From assembly GCA_017407125.1 (NCBI GenBank), contig JAFQXE010000047.1:85018-149017 (forward strand): a DNA stretch of 64,000 bases, in the 5' to 3' direction. A program made the translations under genes and the position numbers. Below, in pieces: positions 45,370 through 55,739 of this stretch; within the stretch, counting starts at the first letter, position 1; every line of letters begins with the position of its first letter. Below the pieces are notes generated by a model that saw only the letters and a list, made by a program, of their open reading frames with translations, had not been told where the DNA came from and did not search any database. Origin of the DNA: Thermoguttaceae bacterium. Its GTDB lineage: Bacteria > Planctomycetota > Planctomycetia > Pirellulales > Thermoguttaceae.

Positions 45370-47517
45370 CTATTTGCCGCCGCGGCGGGACCATTTCTCC
45401 CAAACGTCTTTGTCTTCGAGCATTTTAATAAACACGCCGCCAATTACTGAGCGGGCGATAAATCCTCGGAACTTCGCGTTCGAGCAGTAATACCAGTCCG
45501 TCATGGGAAGACGGTCTGGCGTCTTGTCGATAAACTGATAGATGGGCGTCATAATCGCGTCGAAGTCCGCCTGATTGTCTGCCATCGTCGCTGTCCAGAC
45601 TTCCCAGTCCATTTTCGTGTAGTCTGAACGGTTGTCCAGAGGCAAGCCGTAGGGACGAATCTGGTGAGCTTTGTAGTACGCGATTTCCTTTTCCATGACG
45701 GATTTCGGGAACAGGTTGAGGCCGAGAATCTTGTCCCAAACGATATTATATTTCATGCTCCACGTGCCGGGCTTGTCGAACGCCAAGCGGAAATGGTCGC
45801 CGTCGTCGGCGGCTTTAATCCACTGGTCGACAAACTTCTCTGCAATAGCGCGATATTCTTCGGCGTCGTTCGTAAACCCGCGCATTTCGCACAGCCGAGC
45901 GTAACAGGCCAGGGCGACAATCGCCTTGGCGGACAGGTTGACGTTGTGAGCCAGATGCCCGGCGAAGTCGTCTGTACAGAGCTGGTTTTCCGGGTCGAAT
46001 CCCTTTTCTTTGAGGAACGCCGCCCATTGGGAGAGCATATCCCAGTATCGAGCCGCGTATTCCGCCGAGCCTTCAATGTGACAAATCAGAGCGGTTGTGA
46101 TAATCATGTTTCCGGACTCCTCGACGGGCATTTGATTCACTTCTGTCTTTTCGCCTCCACCGTAAAGCTGACCTAACGCCAGGGGGTATCGCCCGAGGTC
46201 GTGCGGCGCGAAGGGGAACTTCCAGCGACCGGTTTTGACGTACTCGAAAATGGGCGTAACGGTGCCTTTGAGCAGTTCCACGTTAAACAGAGCCAAAACG
46301 GGCGTGGTTGGATACAAAACGTCTACGGTGCCGATAAACCCGCCGCTGCCGTTTTCTTTGGAGAGGAACAGGGGCGTTCCGTTGGGCATCACGACCAGCT
46401 TATGCGCGCCAATCGCCTGACGATATGTCATGGAAAGCAGCTGAGCGTACTTGTCGCCGCCAACCTTCGCCGCGTCTGCGTACAGCTGAGCGTCAAAGTC
46501 GAGCGAGCGCTTTACAAGCTCCTCGTACTGCTGGTCTGCCAGGTTCAAAACCGACATGATTTCCGCGCCGTCTTTGCGCCAGTACGGACGCAGTTTCATG
46601 CCCAGGTAGTTGACGCTGTACTCGTCGTCGTAGGCGATCATCAGCCGACGTTCAATCGGCTGGTCGGCGACTTCGTTCAGACTGAACCGGACGACGATCA
46701 TGGGCCATCTGTCGTTCGCCTGACGAGGAAACTTCTTGTCGTCTTTGGTTGGAATTGTCCCGGTTTGATAGAACTGCAATCGAGCTATGTCGTCAGCGGC
46801 GAAAACCGTTTGGACGTCCGGCTGATTCGGTACGGCGACGAACTGGTAACCCCAGTCGATCTTGTGACGGTCGCCGGCGGTTTCCAGAATCGGCTGTTCG
46901 ACGTTCCAGAACTTCATAACCGTCATAGTCTCGCAAGCCGGGCGAGACCAGGCGACTTTCTGATTGACGTCTCGAACCGCCAGTTCCGCGGTGCTGTCGT
47001 AGTAAATCTTAACGGCGTGCTTGTTGCCGTCGGTCGCTTTGACCGTCCAGGTCGAGTACGTCACAGGGCGGGAGAGGATCATTAAATCGTCCGGCAGAAT
47101 GGGGGACAGAAACCGCATGACAATCTCGACGCCGTCCGCCTTGTATGTGTAAACCGTATTGGTCGCCCAAACGCGAATGGATTCCGGCTTGAGAATAGCG
47201 ACTTCGGTTTTCAATTCTCCTTCTTCGAGTTCTCTCGGGGCTTTGCCCATGAGCATGTACGATTTGCCGTCGACGTTCGCCATGACGGTAATGCAGGAAA
47301 CCTGACCCGCCCAGTGCTTTGTATAGGCGTCGCCGGGATTGTCGGTGGAACTCCAGATGCTAAACAGCGGGTCGTGTACGACCAGCGGATACGACGGCGC
47401 GCGCAAGACGTCGCCCAGCGGAGCAGGGGACTCCGGAGCGTCCTGAGCCGCTGCAATCCCGCAAATACACATCAGCGCTGCCGTCAGCGCCAGCGCTTGT
47501 CCTGAAAACGATTTCAT
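45370..47517 (-). CDS. Secreted GtaA-like glutaminase (DUF5127/DUF4965/DUF1793)
   Basis: 715 residues with a signal peptide ending IAAAQ. The N-terminal domain (LVVHDPLFSIWSSTDNPGD, KHWAGQVSCITVMANVDGKSYML) is the DUF5127 beta-sandwich of glutaminase A. The rest (SMTYRQAIGAHKLVV, FLSKENGSGGFIGTVDVLYP, ARYWDMLSQWAAFLKEKGFDPENQLCTDDFAGHLAHNVNLSAKAI, MEWEVWTA-like MDWEVWTATMAD) fits the DUF4965/DUF1793 alpha-barrel. Fungal GtaA hydrolyses glutamine outside the cell; bacterial homologues may act on glycans or peptides. The catalytic role is inferred from family knowledge only. It is transcribed towards 45370 and faces the unknown gene of the structured-RNA unit. Confidence 0.8.
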   Translation of the reverse strand: MKSFSGQALALTAALMCICGIAAAQDAPESPAPLGDVLRAPSYPLVVHDPLFSIWSSTDNPGDAYTKHWAGQVSCITVMANVDGKSYMLMGKAPRELEEGELKTEVAILKPESIRVWATNTVYTYKADGVEIVMRFLSPILPDDLMILSRPVTYSTWTVKATDGNKHAVKIYYDSTAELAVRDVNQKVAWSRPACETMTVMKFWNVEQPILETAGDRHKIDWGYQFVAVPNQPDVQTVFAADDIARLQFYQTGTIPTKDDKKFPRQANDRWPMIVVRFSLNEVADQPIERRLMIAYDDEYSVNYLGMKLRPYWRKDGAEIMSVLNLADQQYEELVKRSLDFDAQLYADAAKVGGDKYAQLLSMTYRQAIGAHKLVVMPNGTPLFLSKENGSGGFIGTVDVLYPTTPVLALFNVELLKGTVTPIFEYVKTGRWKFPFAPHDLGRYPLALGQLYGGGEKTEVNQMPVEESGNMIITTALICHIEGSAEYAARYWDMLSQWAAFLKEKGFDPENQLCTDDFAGHLAHNVNLSAKAIVALACYARLCEMRGFTNDAEEYRAIAEKFVDQWIKAADDGDHFRLAFDKPGTWSMKYNIVWDKILGLNLFPKSVMEKEIAYYKAHQIRPYGLPLDNRSDYTKMDWEVWTATMADNQADFDAIMTPIYQFIDKTPDRLPMTDWYYCSNAKFRGFIARSVIGGVFIKMLEDKDVWEKWSRRGGK

Positions 47518-47823
47518 GTTATTTCTCCTGTTGGTTTGAACAAAAAACGATTACTCAATTTTCTGTTTTCTATTATACTCGAAATTGATAATAAATGAAC
47601 AGGGGGGGGCTTTGGGAGTGCGGCGGCTTGACGCCGCTTTTATAAGAAAAAAGTTGAGAATATTCATAAAAACAATTCGTGCCAGCAACGTTAGAACTAT
47701 TCAAATAATATCGACATCTTTACTGTCGATTAATAGTCCCTGCGTTAATGGCACGAATTAGCCTTAATCGATTCTAGCGGCGTTTCTGGTAATGAAAGCG
47801 ACGTCGAGCCGTCGCACTCCAAA
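47518..47823. repeat. Intergenic spacer with palindromic repeats
   Basis: Contains a G8 run (about 47599), a GAGTGCGGCGGCTTGACGCCGC palindrome broken over 47616-47637, and AAAAAAGTTGAGAA followed by the 84-nt hairpin listed separately. The same order of modules is found at 51238-51320. Confidence 0.55.
47675..47758. repeat. 84-nt nested palindrome
   Basis: Outer stem ATTCGTGCCA/TGGCACGAAT, inner ATCGACA/TGTCGAT and AACTATT/AATAGT. Lies just after the stop of the 47824-51066 gene. A half-copy (ATTCGTGCCAAGAACG) is at 51295-51315. Confidence 0.65.
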
Positions 47824-50800
47824 TTACTTTCTTTTTCGCCAGTACAACAGTCCTGCGGCGCCGAGAATCAGCAGCGCCCAGGTTGACGGTTCTGGAACGG
47901 CGTTGGAGTCTACAGACGCGAAAACGGAGTTGCCGACTATCGTGATGTTCCAGTAATAATCGTCTCCTGGCGTCAGGAACGAACTCCAATAATTAACGTC
48001 GGCATATTTTCCTTCCAGACCATTCGGATCGCTAAAGATTTCGTACGTTGCGCCGGGCTGAATAGACGTAAAGACGTATTCAACAATCGCGTCCTCCGCA
48101 ATATTGAACTGATTGGCGATGAGCGTATCCATGCCGGTGGCGTCCTGCTCCATCAACAGCGTTGAACCCGGATTGAGCGTAAAAACGCCGTCAATTGTCA
48201 ACGAACCGACGGAGTTGCCCGGCGAAAACGTCGCGGTTGTATATCCTTCGTCGAGTTTTTTACCGACTTCAAGCGTTCCTTTGTAGTACTCTTTCATATC
48301 CAGACGACCGGACGAAACAAGGAAATGACTGGCGTCAACCTGTCCAGCTGAAGCAGCGTAAATCTGCAGCGTTCCATCTCCAGTCTTTTCTACAGCGCCG
48401 GTACTGACGATCTTGTTAGAATTGTCAATCGTCAGCAATTTCGACTGCCCTTCCTCCAGATTATATATCAACGTTCCGTTATTCCCAACCGTCATCAGAC
48501 CGTTAGCGACAACCGCGTCGCCGGTTAATTCCAGAACGCCTGCGGAAACAATCGTTTCGCCCTTATAGGAGTTTGCGCCGGAAAGTTTCAGCGTTCCGTC
48601 GCCAAGTTTAGTAATAGAACAAGTGTATTGTGTATTATTATACAATCCCGTAATTTCGCCAGTCAAATTCAACTGCGAATTAGCGGCGGTGTCAATTGGA
48701 AGCGTACCGTTATGACGAAGAAGCAGCGTGGGTGAGATCGTTGAAACGGTGGTGGTTTCTGCGTTTGGAAGAGCGTACGAATAAAACTTCACGCCCGCAT
48801 TCAAAATGTCGAATGTACTGCCGCTGGTCGCCTGCGCCGTACCGCCGTACATGTGAAGCTCAGTGTTATTGAGAGTTTCGTTATCCACGGAACTGTTCAT
48901 AGTACCGTAAATATTCATAATAGTATTGGCTGAACCGTACCCAAGCGTATCTTTCGCCGCGCAATCTAACAGAGCGCCTTGAGCAATGGTGATTGTACCG
49001 TTGAACCGCTTGCCAGAGCCAAAACCATTGGTCAGCTTCAACGTTCCTTCTTGTACTTCAACCTGACCGCTGATCCATTTATTTGTAGAAAGCGTTCCAG
49101 CGCCTGTTTTAATCGTCTTGCCGCCGTTGGTAAGATTGTCAACGTTGTTAGCGATTGAAACTGTTCCAGACGCAATCGCGAATTCAATCAGAGCGTTTTT
49201 GTTCATGGTCGTGCCTGTTCCGACAGAGGAGCCTGTAATTAAGAGCTTACCAGCGTTAACAGTAATTCCGCCGGAAAAAGTGTTCGTTCCAGACAATTTC
49301 AGCGTACCATCGCCGTTTTTGGATATAGAGCCAGAGCCGGTAAGAACGCCGGAAAGAGTAAGCTCGCTATCGTCAACATCGATAGTTAATGTTGACGAAT
49401 TTTTAATTGCAGAAGCGATTGAGGAAGAGCCTGTAGAAGTAATAGTCCCATTTCGAGTACTAAAATCCAAACCATCTCCCGAAGTCCCATGACTATTGAC
49501 AGTTCCGCTATTAATCTCAAGGGATTTCATGTGTAAATATTGATTAGGTGTCAACGAACCGCCATTGATAATGACATTGGGCATGACGCTCCCATCGCCG
49601 CTTCCAAAAACGTTATGGGATTGGGCTACGATAGATGCGCCGCTGTTGATGGTTACGTCGCCTGTTCCGACAGAGCTGTAACCCCTGTTATTACCCGTAA
49701 GGTACAGCGTGCCAGCGGAAACCGTTGTGCCGCCGGTATAGGCTTGTCCGCTATCTCCAGCAGTAATCTTCAAATCGCCCGCGCCGGTCTTTGTAATTCC
49801 TCCATCTCCGGAAAGAACGCCGCTCCACGTAATCGTCTGACCTTCTCCCGGCGAGAACGTGGTGGTATTTGAAAGCGTCGCGTTCAAAGCCGAGGACCAG
49901 CTGGCGTTGTTAGTTCCGAGCGTTCCTCCGGAAAGAGTAATCGTGTAAGCGTTGTCAGAAGACGCAATTCCGCCTTCTCCGACGTTGATCGTTCCAGACG
50001 ACATGTTGAGATTGCCGCTGTTGGTAAGCGTAATCGCCTTGGCGTTGAGGACGCCGTTGCCGCCGTTCTCGCCGTTTTTGGCAACGAAAAGCGTTCCGCC
50101 GTATTGAATGGCAAACGTATCCGCTGCATTGACCGTTCCGGAATACAGGTTGAAGACGTTGGCAACGCTCTGAGGAGTCCACTGGGTACCTGTTCCATCA
50201 TCATATAATCCAACAGCAAATGAATTGCCAGCCTTGTTGAAGTTGGCAGTTCCGCCGGTCATGTTAAAGGTGTTAAAGCCAGTAGTTTTAGAGCACCACA
50301 AACCCGCGTTGTCCGTGGTCGTGAGCGTTCCGGCGGAAAGGTTGTATGTTCCATCGCCGTTGCCCCAGCCAAAGACAAGCGATTTATTAAAGGTTGCGGT
50401 TCCGCCAGACTGGTTAATAACGCCGTTAGCTCCGACGCCAATATAGGAAATGTTGTCAATAGTCGCAGTCCCGCCCTGGATATTCATGATCGCAGACGCG
50501 CTGTTCATTCGGAATTGACCGCTTCCGGCAAGATTAAACGTACCGCCGTCATAAAGATTAATCGTATTTTCATTGAGAAAATTTTTGCTGGACGTATAGT
50601 CAAGCGTTCCAGAAATATTGATGCCGGTGGTACTAAGGGATCCGCCATTGACGGACACTAAACCGTCAGCGTTAATAATCAGAGTATTCTGAACAGTAAG
50701 CGTTCCTTTGTCCAGAACGGAAATGAATTTATTGGGCGCGACTGTCAGCGTGTTGCCGCTGCTGCGGGTAACCGATACTGTACCATTATCGCCGCCGATA

Positions 50801-51066
50801 GTCAGGCTTTTAACCCCGTCGCCAAGATGGCTGTAGTCAAAAGAAACGGTTGAACCGTCTGCCTGGACGAACGTGGAAATCACGTCGGAAGCGGAAGACA
50901 GCGGGACGGGGGCGTCGGAACCATCGCTTAATTGCCATTTGGATTGTGTAAAGTAATTACCGGATCCGCCTTTCCAGTAATAATTATAATTCTCCGCCTG
51001 AACGGAAAGGGTAACGGAAAGTAACGCTGCGAAAACAGCAACGATTGCAAACGTTCGTTTTGCCAT
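47824..51066 (-). CDS. Giant autotransporter-repeat PEP-CTERM surface protein
   Basis: 1080 residues. A signal peptide (about 1-24, SVQAEN) is preceded by GGAG 8 nt upstream. The body contains tandem autotransporter-associated beta-strand repeats: ITKTGAGDLKITAGDSGQAYTGGTTVSAGTLYLTG, SISKNGDGTLKLSGTNTFSGGITVNAGKLLI and SITKLGDGTLKLSGANSYKGETIVSAGVLEL. A conserved ATFSPGNSVGSLTIDG segment sits near residue 950, followed by a beta domain and the PEP-CTERM tag VPEPSTWALLILGAAGLLYWRKRK. There is no beta-barrel translocator, so it is not a type V autotransporter; an exosortase should process it. It is likely an adhesive or matrix protein. Confidence 0.8.
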   Translation of the reverse strand: MAKRTFAIVAVFAALLSVTLSVQAENYNYYWKGGSGNYFTQSKWQLSDGSDAPVPLSSASDVISTFVQADGSTVSFDYSHLGDGVKSLTIGGDNGTVSVTRSSGNTLTVAPNKFISVLDKGTLTVQNTLIINADGLVSVNGGSLSTTGINISGTLDYTSSKNFLNENTINLYDGGTFNLAGSGQFRMNSASAIMNIQGGTATIDNISYIGVGANGVINQSGGTATFNKSLVFGWGNGDGTYNLSAGTLTTTDNAGLWCSKTTGFNTFNMTGGTANFNKAGNSFAVGLYDDGTGTQWTPQSVANVFNLYSGTVNAADTFAIQYGGTLFVAKNGENGGNGVLNAKAITLTNSGNLNMSSGTINVGEGGIASSDNAYTITLSGGTLGTNNASWSSALNATLSNTTTFSPGEGQTITWSGVLSGDGGITKTGAGDLKITAGDSGQAYTGGTTVSAGTLYLTGNNRGYSSVGTGDVTINSGASIVAQSHNVFGSGDGSVMPNVIINGGSLTPNQYLHMKSLEINSGTVNSHGTSGDGLDFSTRNGTITSTGSSSIASAIKNSSTLTIDVDDSELTLSGVLTGSGSISKNGDGTLKLSGTNTFSGGITVNAGKLLITGSSVGTGTTMNKNALIEFAIASGTVSIANNVDNLTNGGKTIKTGAGTLSTNKWISGQVEVQEGTLKLTNGFGSGKRFNGTITIAQGALLDCAAKDTLGYGSANTIMNIYGTMNSSVDNETLNNTELHMYGGTAQATSGSTFDILNAGVKFYSYALPNAETTTVSTISPTLLLRHNGTLPIDTAANSQLNLTGEITGLYNNTQYTCSITKLGDGTLKLSGANSYKGETIVSAGVLELTGDAVVANGLMTVGNNGTLIYNLEEGQSKLLTIDNSNKIVSTGAVEKTGDGTLQIYAASAGQVDASHFLVSSGRLDMKEYYKGTLEVGKKLDEGYTTATFSPGNSVGSLTIDGVFTLNPGSTLLMEQDATGMDTLIANQFNIAEDAIVEYVFTSIQPGATYEIFSDPNGLEGKYADVNYWSSFLTPGDDYYWNITIVGNSVFASVDSNAVPEPSTWALLILGAAGLLYWRKRK

Positions 51067-51495
51067 TGGGGTGTCTCCAAATATGTTTATCTGTATAGGT
51101 GTATAATACCAAATTATAATTCTACTTAATATATATTATAACCTGTAAATGGGGATTATTGAAGAGCATTGGAAAGAATTTTGAAAATTTTAAGAAAAAA
51201 TGAGATGATTATGCGGGAGGAAGCTGTGAAAATTTGGAGTGCGACGGCTTGACGTCGCTTTTAATAGAAAAGAGTTGAGAACTTCCAGAAATGATATTCG
51301 TGCCAAGAACGGTCGGGGAGTGCGGCGCCCATAGGCGCCGCCTTGTCCAACGCCCCGCACATATACTACGACGAGCCGAATATAAAAACTACAAAGCGCT
51401 CGCGACGATACCGTAACTAAACAATAATTATTCGTAACATTTAGGTGAAGGCGGCGTCAAGCCGCCGCACTCCCCGACGCAAGAGATCCCCGAAA
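51067..51495. repeat. Intergenic spacer with repeats and AT-rich promoter zone
   Basis: The first ~100 bp (51067-51140) is AT-rich with TATAAT-like boxes for the 51066 gene on the minus strand. From 51238, GAGTGCGACGGCTTGACGTCGC, AAAAGAGTTGAGAA, ATTCGTGCCAAG, GGGAGTGCGGCGCC and AAGGCGGCGTCAAGCCGCC follow. I see no gene. Confidence 0.6.
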
Positions 51496-54400
51496 TTATT
51501 TATTGTTCTTTCGTTTCCGCCAGTAAATTAACCCCGCAACCCCAAGCGCTAAAAGCGCCCAGGTTGACGGTTCTGGGATGGCGTTGGCGTCTATGTATGC
51601 GGAAAGAATGCCCGTCGACGGATCGTAACCTATGCCTGAAAGGTAATACGGATACGAAAGATTCGCCAGATCGAATGTATCAATCCCAGCAGGAAGCTGA
51701 AAACTGAGCTGCTGACCCGGCACAGGCGAGGCGCCTTCTGCTAACGCCAGAGTAATAAATGACCCCTCTTCGAATTGTGTATCTCCTGAAACCAGAAGGG
51801 AGTCTGCGCCCGTTTCGTCGAACTCCAATAACAGCGTCGCGCCTGCTTTGAGAACGAAATCATCGCCGAAACTCGCTTGGCCGATGGAATTGTTTGACGG
51901 GGAAGGGCCGATCATATAGTCTAAAAGCTCAATCCCTGTTGCAGGAACGTTGGTTGTAACGGAATCGATGCCCATGTTGTACAACTCGGTAACTCTGTTG
52001 GGATTGTCAACCGTCCAAGTCATAACGGTAATGCCGTTGTCGTGAAGCTTCTGGACGAGTTCCGGCGTAACGGGAGAACTTTCCAGGTCTACGTAAGTCG
52101 TGTCGAGTTCCTGGAGCTTGGCGATGATTCGGTCAACGTACTGATCGACCGTTTCTGAGCTGTTTTTTGTGCAAAGCCAGGCGGCTTTAATTTCTGGAGC
52201 CAGACGGCGACATTCTTTAATTGCGGCTTCGCTGAACGCGATAATCGTCGTTTCGTCTTCCATGCCTCTTTCGCGAACGGCGGCGATTGTATCCGCTTCC
52301 AGACCGTCCTGTTTGAGTTCAATTACCGGAGCGCAGTTCGTGCCGTTTAACAGGTCGAGATATTGGTCCAGCGTCGCCACTTTTTCACCTCGGAACTCCT
52401 CGCCCTTCCAGACGCCGAAGTCCATGGCAAGAAGCTCGTCCAACGTATAATCGGCAATGCGTCCGGAAACGGGATTGCCGTCGGCGTCGCGAACGTTTCT
52501 CGACAAGGTCGAGTCGTGCTGAAGAACCAGATAGCCGTCTTTCGTGCGATAGACGTCGCATTCTGCGCCTTGCGCTCCGGATTCAACACAGGAACGGAAC
52601 GCAGAAAGCGTGTTTTCCGGAGCAACTGAGGAGTTCCCGCGATGTCCAACCACCACTGGGACGTCTGTAACGGAGGCGGAACTGGATGGTCCAGGCGAAA
52701 AGACCGAACCCGGCTCGACTGTAATCCCGCCGGACATAGCGCCTGAAATATCGACGCGACCGGAAGAAACGGTCAAAGAGCGGATGTCAATCGCCCCGCT
52801 TGCCGCTTCGTACAGCTGCAACGTTCCGTCGCCTGTCTTTATAACTTCTCCTGTGCTGACGATCTTGTTGTCATCCGAAAATGACAGTCTTACAGGCGCT
52901 ACACGTGAATTAACGTTGTATTCCAGAGTTCCGTCTGGTTCAACGTTTGTTACGCCTGCCGTTTTATTGACTAAAGCGGGCAGGGCGTTTCCGGTAAGTT
53001 TGAGCGTACCCGCTGAAACGGTCGTCTCGCCGGTATGGGTATCCGCGCCGGAGAGCGTCAGCGTTCCAGAACCGGTCTTTGTAACAGCGCCAGTTCCAGA
53101 AAGTGCGTTGCTAAACGTCTGGTCGGATTCGTGAGCGAATTCGAGCGTCGCGTTGGTCTCAACCTCGCCGGATCCCAGCGTACCGTCGCCGGTGAGCTTG
53201 ACCACGCCTTCGGAAATGGTCGTCTTGCCGGTATACGCATTGGTGGCGGTTATTTCCAACATTCCCGCGCCGGACTTGACAATCTCAGACGCTTTTTTAG
53301 CTGTTCCGGTAATGGACGGGTTAACAATTTTCGCGGAAATAACAAGGTCAGAAAGGGCGTCTGTTGAACGGTTAGGGTTGGTAACGTCTTCAACATAAAT
53401 GACTGCCGGGACGGTGTCGAGTTCGTCTGTAATCGGCCCAAAGGTAAATACAGCGCGAGTATCATTCGCTGCAGTCAGCGTTGCCGCAGGAGCCGCAGTA
53501 TTGTCGCTGTTGCGTTCGACCCGGAGGTTTTGAATCTTGTACGCCGCCCAGTTCGCGTTTCCATCGGAAGCGTTAACGTTGCCCCCGTTCTTTAACGTTA
53601 CATTATGAAGGAAATTAAAAAAGACGCCAGTGTTCGTAATCTGCCCGCCGTCGACAACATAAGTAATTTTTGAACTGGCGTGCGTGTCGCAGATGACGTC
53701 TTGAGCCGCAAGATCAAGAACCGCGCCGCTGTTGATTGTAACCGTTCTGGCGACATTGCTTGCGCCCAGAGCGGACGCCGTTCTGTTGTCTGCGCTTGAA
53801 CCGACAGTAACCTTGACAGTTCCTTCGTTAATTGTCAAATTCCCCGAATAGGAATTATTGATGTTTTTCAGTTCCAGCGTGCCAGAGCCGGTTTTGACGA
53901 TCTCGCATGCCTTTTTTACAGGGCCGTTTTTGTCTGTAGTTGCGTCAACAATTTTAGCGGAAATGACAAGGTCTGAATTGGCGTTGGCAGTGATGTTCTC
54001 AACATAAATGGTAGACGGGAGCGTTTCAACTTCGCTGGATTTGGCGCCGAAGCAAATAACAGCGTCAGTGTTATTCGCGCCGGTAATCGTAGCCGCCGTC
54101 GCCGCTGAGCCGTCAGTATTGGATAAGACGTTGACGTTTTGAAGTTTGTACGCTTTCCATGTCGAATTGCCGTTGGCGGCGTGTAAATTGCCGCCATTTT
54201 TTAACGTTAGATTCTGAAGGAAATTGTAATACGCTCCCGAGTTGGAAACTTTTCCCCCGTCTACAACAATGGTAACCGGGTTGTTATTGTGAGCGTCGCT
54301 GAAAAGATCCTGATAGGCAAAGATCAACTCTGTACCGCTGTTGACGTAAATGCTTCTGCCCTCCTGAACTTTTCCAAAAGCCGAGTTTGAACCATTGCGC

Positions 54401-55581
54401 TGTACAGAAACTTTTATTTTTCCCTCATTAATGTAAAGATCTCCGGTAAAACTGCTGTTCCTGCTGGACAGCGTCAGCGTACCAGTTCCGGTTTTGATTA
54501 AATCTCCGGTTCCGGAAACCGTGTTGCTGAACGTCTTATCGGAACCGTATGACAATTCCAATGTCGCATTGTTGACAACCGCGCCGGTTCCCAGCGTACC
54601 ATCGCCGGACAGTTTAATCTTTCCAGCGTTAATTGTCGTCGTGCCCTTAATGGTATTGGCGGCGGTCAGTTCCAAGGTTCCAGCGCCCGCTTTAACAATT
54701 TGGGTCGCATTTGTAACAGCATTTTTGGTTGTGTGCACGGGATCCGCGATGACTGCTGAAATAATAAGGTCAGACACGTTGTCAACGGAACCGTCTGCGC
54801 TGGTAATTTCACTAACTGTAACGGTCGAAATCGAGTTGTTGTCTTTAACTTTGATTACGTTGCTTATATCGCCGAAAGCGATCGTGGCATTGGCCATATC
54901 CGCAACAGCGGTAATCGTAGCCGGCGAGCGATCATCCCTGTCGCTGCGTTCAACAGTTACGTTATGCAGCTTGAAAGCCTTCCACGTAGCGTTGCCGTTA
55001 GTCGCCTTGAGCTGACCGCCGTTTTTAAATGTTACATTCGTCAGGTAATCGTAAAATTCGCCAGAGTTGGAAATCGTTCCCCCGTCCAAAACAAAGAGAA
55101 TCGGGTTAGCGTTGTGAGCGTTGGTAAAGATGTCCTGATTGTTGAGAATCAACTCAGCGCCGCTGTTGATAGTAATAGTTCTGTTTGCCTGAACTTTACC
55201 TAAAGCTGAATTAGAGCCGGAAAGTTGGGGCGTTATCTTAATTGCTCCGGCGTTAATGTCAACGTTTCCGGTAAAGCTGCTGCCGCCGTTGGACAGCGTC
55301 AGCGTTCCGTCGCCGGTTTTGTATAACGAACCGGAGCCAGACATCGTAGAACCATACGATTTTTCCCCAGAAATCTGGAATTCAACGCCGTCAGCCCCGA
55401 TAGCAATAGTACCGGAAGGAACCGAATCGTCTGTATAAACAACCGGGTCAGCAAAACTGACGCTGGCAAACAGAACCAGCGCAACAATCCACGCGCCTGT
55501 TAAAACTCGGACGGACGAAATATTCAGGCTTGAATGATTGACCATATTTTTACTTCGTAAATAGGGGGGTAATGATTTCAT
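51496..55581 (-). CDS. Giant autotransporter-repeat PEP-CTERM protein with inserted GDPD domain
   Basis: 1361 residues. The start is unsure: ATG at 55581 (MKSLPPYLRSKN, codes through C6) or the in-frame MVNHSS 12 codons later; a signal sequence ends VSFADP. Four blocks of autotransporter-associated beta-strand repeats (IVKAGAGTLELTAANTIKGTTTINAGKIKL and relatives) fill residues 40-950. A complete glycerophosphodiester phosphodiesterase domain (about 970-1220) follows: VVGHRGNSSVAPENTLSAF, GAECDVYRTKDG, LQHDSTLSRN, VIELKQDG and MTWTVDNPN. All metal and catalytic residues are present (H-R, E-N, E-x-D, H-D, E-L-K). It interrupts the SPGNSIG segment that is whole in the paralogues. The C-terminus is IPEPSTWALLALGVAGLIYWRKRK. 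It could hydrolyse glycerophosphodiesters at the cell surface. Confidence 0.8.
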   Translation of the reverse strand: MKSLPPYLRSKNMVNHSSLNISSVRVLTGAWIVALVLFASVSFADPVVYTDDSVPSGTIAIGADGVEFQISGEKSYGSTMSGSGSLYKTGDGTLTLSNGGSSFTGNVDINAGAIKITPQLSGSNSALGKVQANRTITINSGAELILNNQDIFTNAHNANPILFVLDGGTISNSGEFYDYLTNVTFKNGGQLKATNGNATWKAFKLHNVTVERSDRDDRSPATITAVADMANATIAFGDISNVIKVKDNNSISTVTVSEITSADGSVDNVSDLIISAVIADPVHTTKNAVTNATQIVKAGAGTLELTAANTIKGTTTINAGKIKLSGDGTLGTGAVVNNATLELSYGSDKTFSNTVSGTGDLIKTGTGTLTLSSRNSSFTGDLYINEGKIKVSVQRNGSNSAFGKVQEGRSIYVNSGTELIFAYQDLFSDAHNNNPVTIVVDGGKVSNSGAYYNFLQNLTLKNGGNLHAANGNSTWKAYKLQNVNVLSNTDGSAATAATITGANNTDAVICFGAKSSEVETLPSTIYVENITANANSDLVISAKIVDATTDKNGPVKKACEIVKTGSGTLELKNINNSYSGNLTINEGTVKVTVGSSADNRTASALGASNVARTVTINSGAVLDLAAQDVICDTHASSKITYVVDGGQITNTGVFFNFLHNVTLKNGGNVNASDGNANWAAYKIQNLRVERNSDNTAAPAATLTAANDTRAVFTFGPITDELDTVPAVIYVEDVTNPNRSTDALSDLVISAKIVNPSITGTAKKASEIVKSGAGMLEITATNAYTGKTTISEGVVKLTGDGTLGSGEVETNATLEFAHESDQTFSNALSGTGAVTKTGSGTLTLSGADTHTGETTVSAGTLKLTGNALPALVNKTAGVTNVEPDGTLEYNVNSRVAPVRLSFSDDNKIVSTGEVIKTGDGTLQLYEAASGAIDIRSLTVSSGRVDISGAMSGGITVEPGSVFSPGPSSSASVTDVPVVVGHRGNSSVAPENTLSAFRSCVESGAQGAECDVYRTKDGYLVLQHDSTLSRNVRDADGNPVSGRIADYTLDELLAMDFGVWKGEEFRGEKVATLDQYLDLLNGTNCAPVIELKQDGLEADTIAAVRERGMEDETTIIAFSEAAIKECRRLAPEIKAAWLCTKNSSETVDQYVDRIIAKLQELDTTYVDLESSPVTPELVQKLHDNGITVMTWTVDNPNRVTELYNMGIDSVTTNVPATGIELLDYMIGPSPSNNSIGQASFGDDFVLKAGATLLLEFDETGADSLLVSGDTQFEEGSFITLALAEGASPVPGQQLSFQLPAGIDTFDLANLSYPYYLSGIGYDPSTGILSAYIDANAIPEPSTWALLALGVAGLIYWRKRKNNK

Positions 55582-55739
55582 CTGCGAACGCTTCAGCGCC
55601 GATACACTCGAGCGTATTAATACGTTTGCAATATATATATTATAATCGATCTTTTGAGATTATATAGCGCCGGGGGCAGAATTTTGGGAAAGATTTTTAA
55701 TAAAATAGAGAATCTTTCGGAGTATGCAATGCGTCTCCC

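Noticed and set aside
46201..47085. 294-residue open frame on the plus strand
   Set aside because: Antisense of the glutaminase gene, with no signal, motif or ribosome site.
47675..47758. Integron attC site
   Set aside because: No GTTRRRY core sites and no integrase nearby.
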